64,000 nt of DNA, from NCBI RefSeq assembly GCF_013868155.1, contig NZ_JACEOG010000001.1, forward strand, positions 2,556,193 through 2,620,192, read 5' to 3'. Shown piece after piece: positions 8,283 through 17,446 of this stretch; position 1 is the first letter of the stretch; each line of letters starts with the position of its first letter. The stretch comes from Aeromicrobium phoceense. GTDB lineage: Bacteria > Actinomycetota > Actinomycetes > Propionibacteriales > Nocardioidaceae. The notes beneath the pieces were generated by a model, which worked only from the letters and a program-made list of their open reading frames with translations, made no database searches and was not told the origin of the DNA. Position numbers and translations under genes: made by a program.

Positions 8283-9485
8283 ATGAGTTCGAACCGCGCG
8301 ATCGTGACGGGCGCGGCCGTGCGTCGCGCGCGGGCGATCGCCGAGTTCGAGGAGTGGGATTTCATCGCCTCATTCCATGCCAAACGGGTGGCCGAGATCG
8401 ATCGCACGGACGACATCCTGCTGTCGAAGGATCTGGCGCGGCGCGAGGTGACCCTCGAGCTGGCTCAGGCACTGCACGTCACCGAGCGCCAGGTGTGGGC
8501 GATGGTCAGCGAGGCCACGGTGGTCCGTGAGCGGGTGCCGGCGGTCTGGTCGGCGTTCCGATCGGGCGAGATCGACGGCATTCGCGTGTCCGCGATCGCC
8601 GACACGGCCGAGCGCCTGGAGACCCTGGAGGCCTGGGCGGCGCTCGAGGCCTCCGCGCCCGACTACGCCTCCACCCACACGATCGCCGAGCTGCGGGCCT
8701 GGCTGCGGCGGCTGCGCGCGCGGCTCGAGCCTGACCAGGTGCAGCAGGAGACCGATCGGGCGGTCGAGGAGCGCCGCGTCTCGATCAGCCACAACAGCGA
8801 CGGCACGTCGTGGCTCAACGCCCTCCTGCCCACGGGGGTCGCCATCGCCGTCGGCGACCGGCTGCGTCGCGCTGCGAGGGCTTTGCCGTCAATGGACCGG
8901 GAGTCCGGCGAGAAGGACCGACGCACGCGCGAGCAGAAGCAGGCCGACCTCGTGGCGCACTGGCTCACGTCCTGCACCGGCACCAGCACCGACATCCGCG
9001 CCGAGATCGCGATCAGTATTTCGGCCACCGACCTCATCGGCCTGACCGACGGCCCCGGACTGACTCTCGACGGCGAGCCGGTCGGCAGCGCGTGGGCCCG
9101 CGAGCTCGCCCAGTCCGAGCATGCCGTGCTCAGGCGTCTGGTCCTCGACCCGGTAGGCGAGGTCCTCGACACCACGGTCCTGAAGTACCGGCCGCCCGAA
9201 TCACTGAGACAAGCGCTCCGCTGGCGCGACGGCACCTGCCGGGTCGCCGGCTGCCGCGCCCCGGTCCACGAGACCGACCTCGACCACGCGAAGGCCTACG
9301 ACAGCGGCGGCGCGACCACCGGATCCAACCTCAGGTGCCTGTGCAGGAAGCACCACAACATGAAGTCCCACGGTCACCTCGACGACCGGTACCTCGACAC
9401 GCCCGTGCGGCATGTCGAGCGCTACCGGCGCGCGGCGCCGACGGGCTCAGCGGTCTCCGGAGTCCTCGGCGGATGCGTCAGCTGA
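8283..9485 (+). CDS. DUF222/HNH endonuclease domain protein (13E12-repeat type)
   Basis: A 400-residue protein of the actinobacterial 13E12-repeat group. A helical DUF222 region covers about residues 30-270 (LSKDLARREVTLELAQAL, ELRAWLRRLRARLEPDQ). The C-terminal HNH domain has CRVAGCRAP, then DLDHAKAYDSGG with the metal-binding DxDH, N in TGSNLRCLC, and KHHNMKSHG. These proteins are often multicopy and may be nucleases of mobile origin; their role is not established. ATG at 8283 follows a TAGGTT box by about eight bases, suggesting a leaderless message. The 3' end overlaps the convergent nusB gene by 39 bases. Confidence 0.85.
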   Translation: MSSNRAIVTGAAVRRARAIAEFEEWDFIASFHAKRVAEIDRTDDILLSKDLARREVTLELAQALHVTERQVWAMVSEATVVRERVPAVWSAFRSGEIDGIRVSAIADTAERLETLEAWAALEASAPDYASTHTIAELRAWLRRLRARLEPDQVQQETDRAVEERRVSISHNSDGTSWLNALLPTGVAIAVGDRLRRAARALPSMDRESGEKDRRTREQKQADLVAHWLTSCTGTSTDIRAEIAISISATDLIGLTDGPGLTLDGEPVGSAWARELAQSEHAVLRRLVLDPVGEVLDTTVLKYRPPESLRQALRWRDGTCRVAGCRAPVHETDLDHAKAYDSGGATTGSNLRCLCRKHHNMKSHGHLDDRYLDTPVRHVERYRRAAPTGSAVSGVLGGCVS

Positions 9486-9926
9486 CGCCTCGGGCTCGGG
9501 CTCGGGCTCGGGCTCGCCGAGGGTCAGGGTCGACTTGATCTGCGAGACCTTCGACAGCAGGCCGTTGACGAAGCGCGGCGACTCGTCGGTCGACAGCTCC
9601 TTCGCCAGCTCGACGGCCTCGCTGATCGCCACCGGGTCGGGCACGTCGTCGGCGAAGAGGATCTCGTAGACGCCGATCCGCAGCAGGTTGCGGTCCACGG
9701 CCGGCATGCGGTCGAGGGACCAGGCGTGCGAGTGCTCCTCCAGCAGCCCGTCGATCTGCCGGACGTTCGCCGCGACGCCCTCGACCAGCGAGACCGTGTA
9801 CGGATTCACCGGTGGGTCGTTGGCCTCGAGCCGGTCGGCGAGGGTGCCGTCGGCGGCCAGCCCGCGGGACTCGGACTCGAACAGGATGTCCAGGGCCCGC
9901 TTGCGGTACTTGGTGCGTGCAGCCAT
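9447..9926 (-). CDS. nusB: Transcription antitermination factor NusB
   Basis: A 159-residue protein. KYRKRALDILFESESRG at the start and DRNLLRIGVYEILFADDVP, followed by AISEAVELAKELSTDESPRFVNGLL, are typical of NusB, the all-helical factor that with NusE (S10) binds boxA RNA for antitermination in rRNA operons. It has an acidic C-terminal tail of about 20 residues (repeated EP pairs) beyond the core. Last gene of the aroC-aroK-aroB-pepQ-efp-nusB run: its start overlaps the efp stop by one base (TGATG). The pyr genes that often follow in relatives are absent. Confidence 0.95.
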   Translation of the reverse strand: MAARTKYRKRALDILFESESRGLAADGTLADRLEANDPPVNPYTVSLVEGVAANVRQIDGLLEEHSHAWSLDRMPAVDRNLLRIGVYEILFADDVPDPVAISEAVELAKELSTDESPRFVNGLLSKVSQIKSTLTLGEPEPEPEPEASADASAEDSGDR

Positions 9927-10489
9927 CAGGCCTTCACGCGACCGAGGTAGCTGCCGTCCCTGGTGTCGACCTTGACCTTCTCGCCCGAGCCGACGAACAG
10001 CGGCACCTGGATCTCCTTGCCGGTCTCCAGGCGGGCCGGCTTCGTGCCGCCGCTGGAGCGGTCGCCCTGCAGGCCCGGATCCGTGTGCTCGATGACGAGC
10101 TCGACCGAGGCGGGCAGCTCGACGTAGAGCACGCGGCCCTCGTTCGTGGCCACGACGGCGTCCTGGTTCTCGAGCAGGTAGTCGACGGTGTTGCCCATGA
10201 CCTCGGGCGTGACCTCGATCTGGTCGAACGTGGACGTGTCCATGAACACGAAGCTGGAGCCGTCGTTGTAGAGGTACTGCATGTCGCGCTTGTCGACGCT
10301 GGCCGTCTCGACCTTGGTGCCGGCGTTGAACGTGCGGTCGAGCGTCTTGCCCGACTCGACGTCCTTGAGCTTGGTGCGGACGAAGGCGGGGCCCTTGCCC
10401 GGCTTGACGTGCTGGAACTCGACGACAGCCAGCAGCCGTCCGTCGATCTTGAGCACCATGCCGTTCTTGAGGTCGTTCGTGGTTGCCAT
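9926..10489 (-). CDS. efp: Elongation factor P
   Basis: A 187-residue protein with the three beta-barrel domains of EF-P. The N-terminal domain has [33 protein letters not shown], where the PGKGPA loop carries the tip residue (Lys, or the Pro-Gly-Lys-Gly turn) that reaches the peptidyl-transferase centre; the C-terminal end [11 protein letters not shown] is the family signature. It relieves ribosome stalling at consecutive prolines. Modification enzymes are not present nearby. It overlaps the stop of the upstream peptidase gene and the start of nusB by one base each. Confidence 0.97.
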   Translation of the reverse strand: MATTNDLKNGMVLKIDGRLLAVVEFQHVKPGKGPAFVRTKLKDVESGKTLDRTFNAGTKVETASVDKRDMQYLYNDGSSFVFMDTSTFDQIEVTPEVMGNTVDYLLENQDAVVATNEGRVLYVELPASVELVIEHTDPGLQGDRSSGGTKPARLETGKEIQVPLFVGSGEKVKVDTRDGSYLGRVKA

Positions 10490-11562
10490 CAGTCGATCTC
10501 CAGGAGTTCTTTGGTCAGATCGGTGAGCACGTCGGGCTCACCGCCGTGGGCGGGGTCGGTGACGAGGACGGTGTCCTCGATGCGCACGCCCCCACGGCCC
10601 GGAAGGTAGATCCCCGGCTCCATCGTCAGGACGGTGCGGCTGGCAAGTCTACCCGTGTGGGACGACGCGATGAACGGGTCCTCGTGGATCTGCAGTCCGA
10701 CGCCGTGCCCGAGGCCCGTCGTGAACGCGTCCAGCCAGCCCGAGGCCTCGAGCGATCCGCGCGCGGCGGTGTTCGCATCGGCCACCGGAACGCCGTCGCG
10801 GAGGCGGTCGAGGCCGGCGGCCTGCGACTCGCGGACGGCGGCGTGGATCTCGCGCTGCCAGTCGGCCGCGGGGCCGAGGACGAAGGTGCGCGTGCAGTCG
10901 GCATGGTAACCGTCGACGCGCGCACCGAAGTCGATCTTCAGCAGGTCGCCGCGGCGCAGCTCGCGGTCGGTGGGGTCGTGGTGCGGGATCGCCGTGTGCT
11001 CCCCCGCGGCCAGGATCGTCTCGAACGCCTTGTCCTCGGCGCCCAGCTCGAGCATCCGCCACTCGAGGTCGCGGGCGACCTCGCGCTCGGTACGGCCGAC
11101 CAGCGGGCCGGCCACGAGCGCCTCCAGTGCCTCGCAGGAGATCTCGCAGGCGCGACGCAGGGCGGCGATCTCGCTGTCGTCCTTCGTCTCGCGGAGCCGC
11201 TCGACCAACCGACCCGAGGACTCGGGACGGTCCAGCTGCTGCCACGAGTCCCCGTCGAGCGAGTGCGTCTCGGCCACGGGGGCGGCCGGGGCGCGGCCCG
11301 CCGCGACCCCGAGGAGGTCGCGGGTCACGACGATCTCGATGTCGTCGTTCCCGGCGGCGGCGAGCTCGGCGGCGGACTGGTCGCGGTAGCGCCCGTCGGT
11401 GAGGAAGACCGCCTCGCCCTCGGCACGAACGAGGCAGGCACCGTTCGAGCCGGTGAACCCGGTCAGGTAGCGCACGTTGATCAGGTCGGACACGTACATC
11501 GCGACATGCCCGGACTCCGCGAGGAGGCCACGCAGCCGGTCGAGGCGGGTCGGCTCAGCCAC
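10489..11562 (-). CDS. pepQ: M24 family Xaa-Pro aminopeptidase/dipeptidase
   Basis: A 357-residue metallopeptidase of the pita-bread fold. The creatinase-like N-terminal part covers about residues 1-125. The catalytic part has the metal ligands in [18 protein letters not shown] (two Asp), [12 protein letters not shown] (His), TMEPGIYLP (Glu) and [10 protein letters not shown] (Glu). Such enzymes remove residues before proline. The start is the GTG at 11562, which overlaps the end of aroB by eight bases; a far-upstream ATG would add an implausible leader. Placed between aroB and efp, the usual actinobacterial context. The pepQ symbol is by analogy. Confidence 0.88.
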   Translation of the reverse strand: MAEPTRLDRLRGLLAESGHVAMYVSDLINVRYLTGFTGSNGACLVRAEGEAVFLTDGRYRDQSAAELAAAGNDDIEIVVTRDLLGVAAGRAPAAPVAETHSLDGDSWQQLDRPESSGRLVERLRETKDDSEIAALRRACEISCEALEALVAGPLVGRTEREVARDLEWRMLELGAEDKAFETILAAGEHTAIPHHDPTDRELRRGDLLKIDFGARVDGYHADCTRTFVLGPAADWQREIHAAVRESQAAGLDRLRDGVPVADANTAARGSLEASGWLDAFTTGLGHGVGLQIHEDPFIASSHTGRLASRTVLTMEPGIYLPGRGGVRIEDTVLVTDPAHGGEPDVLTDLTKELLEID

Positions 11563-12637
11563 GGACGGCCTCCCAGCTGGCACGCAGTACGTCCTCGTCC
11601 GGCCCGGCAAGGATCCGCGGGGACGCCAGCGCGTCCAGCACCACGAACCTCAGCTGGTCGCCGCGCGTCTTCTTGTCCAGGCGCATGCCGCTGAGCAGCT
11701 CCTCGAACGACGCTCCGTCGTAGCTCGTCGGCAGGCCCACGAGACCCAGCGTCGCACGGTGCCGGGCCACCAGCGCCTCGTCGATCAGGCCGGAGCGGTG
11801 GGCGAGCTCGGCGACGAACACCATGCCCACGCTGATCGCCTCGCCGTGGCGCAGCGTGTACTTCTCGTGCCGCTCGATCGCGTGGCCGAGGGTGTGACCG
11901 TAGTTGAGCGCCTCGCGGCCGATCGAGCCGTCCGCGCCGGTCTCGCGCAGGTCGCCGGCCACGGTGCGGGCCTTGACCGCGATGCCGCGCGTGACGAGGT
12001 CGGCGAGCAGGTCGTCGGCGGGGTCGAGCGCACGCTCGGGGGTCGCCTCCACGTCGTCCAGGATCGACGAGTCGGCGATGAAGCCGCACTTGACGACCTC
12101 GGCCAGTCCCCCGCGCAGCTCGCGCTGGGGCAGCTCGGCAAGCGTGGCGAGGTCGCACAGCACACCGACGGGCTCGTGGAACGCGCCGACGAGGTTCTTG
12201 CCGGCGGCGACGTTGATGCCGGTCTTGCCGCCGACGGCGGCGTCGACCATCCCGAGCACCGTGGTGGGCACCGTGACGAAGCGGACGCCGCGCAGCCAGC
12301 TGGCGGCGACGAAGCCGGCCAGGTCGGTGGTGGCTCCTCCCCCGACGCCGATCACGAGGTCGGAGCGGGTGAAGCCGCGCAGGCCCAGCTGGTCCCAGCA
12401 GTGCGCGAGGAACTCGACGGTCTTGGCCCGCTCGCCGTCGGGCGCCTCGATCAGCAGCACCTCGCGGCCGGGCAGGTGCTGAGCCAGGTCCTCGGCCACG
12501 CCCAGGACCGGGCCGGCGTGGATGATCGCCACACGCAGGGCGTCCTCGGGCACGAGACTCTCGAGCTCGGCCATGACGCGGTGGCCCACCACGACCTCGT
12601 AGGGCTGCGCCGTCTCGACGGCGACGCGGCGGGTCAT
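11555..12637 (-). CDS. aroB: 3-Dehydroquinate synthase
   Basis: A 360-residue enzyme converting DAHP to 3-dehydroquinate, the second step of the shikimate pathway. It has the NAD-binding part DLVIGVGGGATTDLAGFVA and WLRGVRFVTVPTTVLGMVDAAVGGKTGIN, followed by NLVGAFHEP, and metal ligands in ALNYGHTLGHAIE. Length and order match bacterial AroB. It overlaps aroK upstream by four bases and the peptidase gene downstream by eight, so it belongs to one tightly packed aro operon. Confidence 0.97.
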   Translation of the reverse strand: MTRRVAVETAQPYEVVVGHRVMAELESLVPEDALRVAIIHAGPVLGVAEDLAQHLPGREVLLIEAPDGERAKTVEFLAHCWDQLGLRGFTRSDLVIGVGGGATTDLAGFVAASWLRGVRFVTVPTTVLGMVDAAVGGKTGINVAAGKNLVGAFHEPVGVLCDLATLAELPQRELRGGLAEVVKCGFIADSSILDDVEATPERALDPADDLLADLVTRGIAVKARTVAGDLRETGADGSIGREALNYGHTLGHAIERHEKYTLRHGEAISVGMVFVAELAHRSGLIDEALVARHRATLGLVGLPTSYDGASFEELLSGMRLDKKTRGDQLRFVVLDALASPRILAGPDEDVLRASWEAVRG

Positions 12638-13146
12638 CGGCCGAGCTCCTTCAGGACGCGGTCGACGACCTCGTCCGGGGTGAGGTCGTTCGTGTCGATC
12701 GTGAAGGTGGCGACCTCGTTGTAGAGCGGACGGCGCGCGTCCATGAGCTTCTTGAGCTGGCCGCGGATGTTGCCCATGAGCAGCGGTCGGCCGGAGTTCA
12801 TGCCGACGCGGGCGGCGGCGTGCGCGAGCCCGACGTCGAGGTGGGCGACCGTGTGCTCCGCCAACTGCGCGCGGGTGCCCTCGTCCATCACGGCTCCGCC
12901 ACCGAGTGCGAGGACGCCGTCGTGGGTGCGCAGGGCCTCGGCCACCGCGGCGGCCTCGAGCTCGCGGAACACCGGCTCGCCGCGGCTGACGAAGATGTCC
13001 TGGACGGTCTCGCCCTCGTTCGCCTCGACGTCCTGGTCGGTGTCGCGGACCCGGACCCCGAGCCGGTCGGCGAGGAGCTCGGCGACCGTGGTCTTGCCCG
13101 CACCCGGCGGCCCGACCACGACGACGACCGGACGGGTGCCGGTCAC
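12634..13146 (-). CDS. aroK: Shikimate kinase
   Basis: A 170-residue P-loop kinase that phosphorylates shikimate at the 3-OH. The Walker A motif is [15 protein letters not shown] near residues 12-25; [12 protein letters not shown] is the shikimate-binding Asp region, [13 protein letters not shown] follows, and [11 protein letters not shown] is the GGG substrate loop. The Arg-rich lid RPLLMGN lies near the end. Start and stop each overlap the neighbouring genes by four bases (ATGA), so aroC-aroK-aroB are translationally coupled. Confidence 0.96.
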   Translation of the reverse strand: MTGTRPVVVVVGPPGAGKTTVAELLADRLGVRVRDTDQDVEANEGETVQDIFVSRGEPVFRELEAAAVAEALRTHDGVLALGGGAVMDEGTRAQLAEHTVAHLDVGLAHAAARVGMNSGRPLLMGNIRGQLKKLMDARRPLYNEVATFTIDTNDLTPDEVVDRVLKELGR

Positions 13147-14321
13147 CGGTGGCTCAGGTTCTCGAGGTAGGTGCGCACGTTGCGGGCGGTCTCGCCGACG
13201 GAGTCGCCGCCGAACTTCTCCAGCAGGGCGTCGGCCACGACGAGCGCGACCATCGCCTCGGCGACGATGCCGGCGGCGGGCACGGCGCAGACGTCGGAGC
13301 GCTGGTGGTGCGCCCGGGTCTCCTCGCCGGTGGCGACGTCGACGGTGCGCAGGGCGCGCGGCACGGTGGCGATCGGCTTCATGGCGGCGCGGACCCGCAG
13401 CAGCTCACCGGTGGTCATGCCGCCCTCGGTGCCGCCCGCGCGACCGGAGACGCGGCGGATGCCGTCGGCGGTCGGGACGATCTCGTCGTGCGCGAGCGAG
13501 CCGCGCGTGCGCGCCAGCTCGAAGCCGTCACCCAGCTCGACGCCCTTGATCGCCTGGATGCCCATGAGGGCGGCGGCGAGGCGGCTGTCGAGGCGGCGGT
13601 CCCACTGCGTGTGCGAGCCCAGGCCCGGCGGCAGCCCCTCGACGATGACCTCGACGACGCCGCCCAGGGTGTCGCCGTCCTTGTGGGCCGCGTCGACCTC
13701 GGCCACCATCGCCTGCGACGTCTCGGGGTCGAAGCAGCGCAGCGGGTCGGCGTCGAGTCGTTCGACGTCGGCGTGGCTCGGAAGCACACCCGCCGGCGCG
13801 TTGACGGTGCCCAGCTCGACGACGTGGCTGACGATCCGGGCACCCGTGGTCTGGGCGATGAACTGCGCGGCGATCTCGCCGAGGGCGACGCGGGCGGCGG
13901 TCTCACGGGCGCTCGCGCGCTCGAGGATCGGCCGGGCCTCGTCGAAGTCGAACTTCTGCATGCCCGCGAGGTCGGCGTGCCCCGGGCGGGGACGCGTCAG
14001 CGGCGCGTTGCGCTTGAGCCCGGCGAGCGTCTCGGGATCGACCGGGTCGGCCGCCATGACCTGCTCCCACTTCGGCCACTCGCTGTTGCCGATGCGCATC
14101 GCGATCGGGCTGCCGAGGGTGCGGCCGTGGCGGATGCCGCCGATGATCTCCAGCTCGTCGGCCTCGAAGGCCATCCGGGCGCCGCGACCGTAGCCGAGAC
14201 GGCGCCGCGCGAGGGCGGCCTGGATCTCCTTGCTCGTGACCTCCACACCGGCCGGGAGGCCGTCGAGGGTCGCGACGAGTGCGGGGCCGTGTGACTCACC
14301 GGCAGTCAACCAACGAAGCAT
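13143..14321 (-). CDS. aroC: Chorismate synthase
   Basis: A 392-residue FMN-dependent lyase making chorismate from EPSP. Typical segments are [25 protein letters not shown] at the start, [43 protein letters not shown] with the substrate Arg/His, [14 protein letters not shown], and [12 protein letters not shown] toward the end. It is the first gene of aroC-aroK-aroB. A 37-base gap separates it from the prepilin peptidase gene, so a promoter here or read-through from upstream are both possible. Confidence 0.97.
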   Translation of the reverse strand: MLRWLTAGESHGPALVATLDGLPAGVEVTSKEIQAALARRRLGYGRGARMAFEADELEIIGGIRHGRTLGSPIAMRIGNSEWPKWEQVMAADPVDPETLAGLKRNAPLTRPRPGHADLAGMQKFDFDEARPILERASARETAARVALGEIAAQFIAQTTGARIVSHVVELGTVNAPAGVLPSHADVERLDADPLRCFDPETSQAMVAEVDAAHKDGDTLGGVVEVIVEGLPPGLGSHTQWDRRLDSRLAAALMGIQAIKGVELGDGFELARTRGSLAHDEIVPTADGIRRVSGRAGGTEGGMTTGELLRVRAAMKPIATVPRALRTVDVATGEETRAHHQRSDVCAVPAAGIVAEAMVALVVADALLEKFGGDSVGETARNVRTYLENLSHR

Positions 14322-14358
14322 GGGGCGATTCTCTCAGACCCCCGGCGCCCAGCCTCTG

Positions 14359-15024
14359 TCAGACCCAGAGTGCGGCGAACGCACCGAGCAGCAGGTACGG
14401 ACCGAAGGCGATGGGGATCCGCTGCCCGATGCGGCCGCGCACGAGCACCAGGCCCACGAGGGCGCCGATGCACAGGCCGAAGAACACGCCGTAGTACGTG
14501 GCCACCAGACCCAGGGGGCCCAGCCCGACGCCGACCACGGCCGACAGCCGGACGTCGCCGTATCCCATGGGTCCGAGGACGGCGAGCAGGAAGTAGAAGC
14601 CGAACACCGCGAGGTTGCCGATCAACGCGTGCAGCAGCACCGACGCGTCCTGCATCCACAGCGCGCTCACGCCGATCAGCAGCCACGAGACGACGTACAG
14701 GCGCGAGACGATGAGGTACGGCAGCAGGTGCACCTTCCAGTCCACCCAGGCCAGCACGGGCGTGGCGGCCGCGATCGGGATCCACACCGGCAGCAGCCTC
14801 GGCTCCGAGATCGTCGCGGCGGCGACCGCTCCCAGCGCGGCCGCCGGCAGCGCCAGCCACAGTCCGAGGCTGGGCACGGCCGCCAGGTCGGCGTACGGGA
14901 TCTTCGGCGGCATGTCGTCGTCGGGCTCCGCCACCGGCTCGGGGAGCCGCGCGAGCAGCAGCGGGGAGACCGCCGCCAGCAGACCGGCCAGCAGGGCACT
15001 CACGACGAGGGGCACGAGGTGCAC
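14359..15024 (-). CDS. Prepilin peptidase, A24 family, without methylase domain
   Basis: A 221-residue membrane protein with about seven hydrophobic segments. The two catalytic aspartates of A24 aspartic peptidases are visible in WVDWKVHLLP and GYGDVRLSAVVG. It lacks the N-terminal zinc-cysteine and N-methyltransferase part of PilD/GspO and so resembles the short archaeal or TadV-like form. Such enzymes cut prepilin or pseudopilin leaders. It lies between aroE and aroC, a common actinobacterial position. No pilin gene is in the window. Confidence 0.85.
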   Translation of the reverse strand: MHLVPLVVSALLAGLLAAVSPLLLARLPEPVAEPDDDMPPKIPYADLAAVPSLGLWLALPAAALGAVAAATISEPRLLPVWIPIAAATPVLAWVDWKVHLLPYLIVSRLYVVSWLLIGVSALWMQDASVLLHALIGNLAVFGFYFLLAVLGPMGYGDVRLSAVVGVGLGPLGLVATYYGVFFGLCIGALVGLVLVRGRIGQRIPIAFGPYLLLGAFAALWV

Positions 15025-15025
15025 C

Positions 15026-15829
15026 CTAACGGCTGGCGAGCGCCTCCATGGCCGCTGTCACCAGGACGGCCGGCTCGACCGTGTCGCCGGCCATGAGGCT
15101 CACCTGGAGCACCGCCTGGTGCGCCAGCAGGTCGAGTCCGGTGGCCAGCGAGCGGCCCTCGGACCGGGCCGACCGCATGAGCGCCGTGGGCCACGGGTCG
15201 TACACCGCGTCGAACACCGCGTTCGTCGCGCCGACGAACCCGTGCTCACGCCCGGCCAGCGACCCGTCCGGGACCGTGTTGACCAGGAGGTCGACCGACT
15301 CGAGCACCTCGACGTGCAGCGGGACCACCGTGACGGCCAGGCCGAGACCCTCGATGGTCCGGGCCGTGGAGGCCGCGCGGGCGGTGTCGCGGACCCGCAG
15401 CTCGACCTCGCGGGCGCCGAGGCGCCGGCACGCCAGGGCCATGGACGCCGCCGTGGCGCCGGCACCGACGATCCGCACCGAGCGCAGGGAGCCGACGCCG
15501 ATCTCGTGCAGCGCGCTCACCGCTCCGGGCACGTCGGTGTTGTGCGCGGACCAGCCACCGTCGATGGCGACGAGGGTGTTCGCGACGCCGAGGGCCTCCA
15601 CGTAGGCGTCGCGCTCCGCGGCCAGGCCGGCCGCCTCGCGCTTGAGCGGCGCGGTGACGGAGTAGCCGCGCCAGCCCTCGCGGTGCTCGGACACGAACTC
15701 GGTGAGCTCGCCGTCCTGCACGTCGAAGGCGCCGTAGCTCCAGTCGAGGCCGAGCTGGCGGTACGCCGCGCGGTGCATCGCCGGCGACAGCGAGTGCGAG
15801 ATCGGCGAGCCGACGACGGCGCACCTCAT
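15026..15829 (-). CDS. aroE: Shikimate dehydrogenase
   Basis: A 267-residue NADPH-dependent enzyme reducing 3-dehydroshikimate to shikimate. The substrate part has VVGSPISHSLSPAMHRAAY, then VTAPLKREA with the catalytic Lys (variant of TxPxK) and LGVANTLV; the nucleotide-binding part has VRIVGAGATAASMALAC. NTDVPG carries the catalytic Asp. It starts one base after the mltG stop and ends one base before the peptidase gene, so it belongs to the run mltG-aroE-A24 peptidase. Confidence 0.93.
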   Translation of the reverse strand: MRCAVVGSPISHSLSPAMHRAAYRQLGLDWSYGAFDVQDGELTEFVSEHREGWRGYSVTAPLKREAAGLAAERDAYVEALGVANTLVAIDGGWSAHNTDVPGAVSALHEIGVGSLRSVRIVGAGATAASMALACRRLGAREVELRVRDTARAASTARTIEGLGLAVTVVPLHVEVLESVDLLVNTVPDGSLAGREHGFVGATNAVFDAVYDPWPTALMRSARSEGRSLATGLDLLAHQAVLQVSLMAGDTVEPAVLVTAAMEALASR

Positions 15830-15830
15830 G

Positions 15831-16970
15831 TCAGCCGCCGCACGAACCGGCGCCGTACTCGGCCTGGCAGTCGGAGTTGTGCTTGCCGAAGTCCTCGTTG
15901 TAGACCACCGAGCCGTCCTTCTTCGCGAAGAAGTACAGCCACGGACCGGTGGCCGGGTTGAGCGCGGCCTCGATCGAGGCCTCGCCCGGCGAGCCGATCG
16001 GTCCCGGCGGCAGGCCCTGGTGCTGGTAGGTGTTGTACAGCGACGGGTTGGCGCGCTCCTCGGCCGTGGTCCACACGTCGCCCTTGCGCTCGCTGACGTA
16101 GGACACGGTGGAGTCCAGCTGCAGGGGCATGCCCTGCTCGATGCGGTTGTAGAGCACGCGGGCGATCTTGGCGTAGTCCTCGGGCTTCTGGCCCTCGTAC
16201 TCCAGGATGCTGGCCACCGTGAGGACCTCCTCGCCGGACAGGCCCAGCGCGGGCGCCCGGGTGCCGATGTCGAGGTCCTTGGCCACCTTGAGCGTCTGCT
16301 GCACCATGCGGGTCAGGACGGCCTTGGCGTCGTCACCCGGCTCGACGAAGTAGGTCTCGGGGTACAGGTAGCCCTCGGGGTTCCCGTTGGCGTAGTCGGG
16401 CAGGCCGATCGAGGCGGGGTCGTCGAGCGCGGCCTCGAGGTCCTTCGACTCGAGCTCGGTGTTCTTGGAGATGATCTCCACGATCTGGCCCACGCGCGCC
16501 CCCTCGGGCACCGTGAACTTCGCCTGGACGCGGGCCGACGGGTCGACCAGGGCAGCGAGTGCGGCCTCGGCGGACATCTGCTGGCGCAGCGTGTAGGTGC
16601 CGGGCTGGATCTGCTGGGCGCGCGCGTCTGTGAGGCTCAGCTGGTAGAACGCCTCGGACGACTTCACGACGTCCTGCTCGGCCAGGATCCGGGCGATCTG
16701 GACGCCGTTCGCGCCCGAGGGGATGGTCACCTCGGCCGTGCCGGTGCCGGATCCGGAGTAGTCCTCGGCGCCGCCCATCCGGTCCATGGCCTTGGTGACC
16801 ACGACGTAGCCGCCGATCAGGATCGCGATGACCGCGATCAGGGCGATCACGTTCTTCAGGCCCGACTTCTTCTTCGCCGGGGGCTCCTCCTTGCGACGCG
16901 AGCCCGGACGGTTGCGTCGGGGCTCCTCCTCGCCGGTCAGGATCTCCAGCCCGCCGTCACTCTCGCTCAT
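15831..16970 (-). CDS. mltG: Endolytic murein transglycosylase MltG
   Basis: A 379-residue protein. Residues about 1-35 are polar, with a single membrane segment near 38-58 (LKNVIALIAVIAILIGGYVVV). The rest is the periplasmic YceG domain: GANGVQIARILAE, a LysM-like part, and VASILEYEGQKPEDYAKIARVLYNRIEQGMPLQLDSTV, where the Glu is the catalytic acid of MltG. It ends glycan strands as lipid-linked peptidoglycan is made. Followed by aroE and preceded by ruvX, whose stop overlaps its ATG by four bases. Confidence 0.95.
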   Translation of the reverse strand: MSESDGGLEILTGEEEPRRNRPGSRRKEEPPAKKKSGLKNVIALIAVIAILIGGYVVVTKAMDRMGGAEDYSGSGTGTAEVTIPSGANGVQIARILAEQDVVKSSEAFYQLSLTDARAQQIQPGTYTLRQQMSAEAALAALVDPSARVQAKFTVPEGARVGQIVEIISKNTELESKDLEAALDDPASIGLPDYANGNPEGYLYPETYFVEPGDDAKAVLTRMVQQTLKVAKDLDIGTRAPALGLSGEEVLTVASILEYEGQKPEDYAKIARVLYNRIEQGMPLQLDSTVSYVSERKGDVWTTAEERANPSLYNTYQHQGLPPGPIGSPGEASIEAALNPATGPWLYFFAKKDGSVVYNEDFGKHNSDCQAEYGAGSCGG

Positions 16971-17446
16971 CCGTCGTTTCCTTCCGTCGCCACGTCGACC
17001 ACTTCGCCGGGCGCGCTTCCGCGCGCCTTCTCGGCGTCGATCGCCGACTGGAGAATCACCACGGCAGCCGCCTGGTCGATGACCGATCGTGACGATTTCG
17101 TCGTGCGCCCACTCGCGTGCAGCTGGGCCTGGCCCGCCACCGTCGAGAGTCGTTCATCGATCAACCGTACCGAAACACCTGGAAGCGCCGCTGCCAGAGC
17201 GGTCGCGTAGGCCCTCACCTTGACCGCGGCGGGGCCCTCGCGACCCGACATCCCGAGGGGCAGACCGACGACGACCTCGAGGGCCTCGTACTCGTCCACG
17301 AGCGCCACGAGGCGGGCGATCGAGCCCTCCCCCGCCTTGACGGTCTCGACCGGCGTGGCGATCAGCCCGTCGGGGTCGCACGACGCGACCCCGATGCGGG
17401 CGTCGCCGACATCGACCCCGAGGCGGCGTCCCCTGCGCCAGGTCAT
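16967..17446 (-). CDS. ruvX: Holliday junction resolvase-like YqgF/RuvX
   Basis: A 159-residue RNase H-fold protein. RRLGVDVGDARIGVASCDPDG carries the first acidic residue, LEVVVGLPLGMSGREG the strand-4 motif, and VRLIDERLSTVAGQ the Glu of the RuvX active site; VIDQAAAVVILQSAID follows. The family acts in 16S rRNA 5'-end maturation in E. coli; a resolvase role was proposed from its fold. It overlaps alaS upstream and mltG downstream by four bases each, the normal actinobacterial order. Confidence 0.95.
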   Translation of the reverse strand: MTWRRGRRLGVDVGDARIGVASCDPDGLIATPVETVKAGEGSIARLVALVDEYEALEVVVGLPLGMSGREGPAAVKVRAYATALAAALPGVSVRLIDERLSTVAGQAQLHASGRTTKSSRSVIDQAAAVVILQSAIDAEKARGSAPGEVVDVATEGNDG

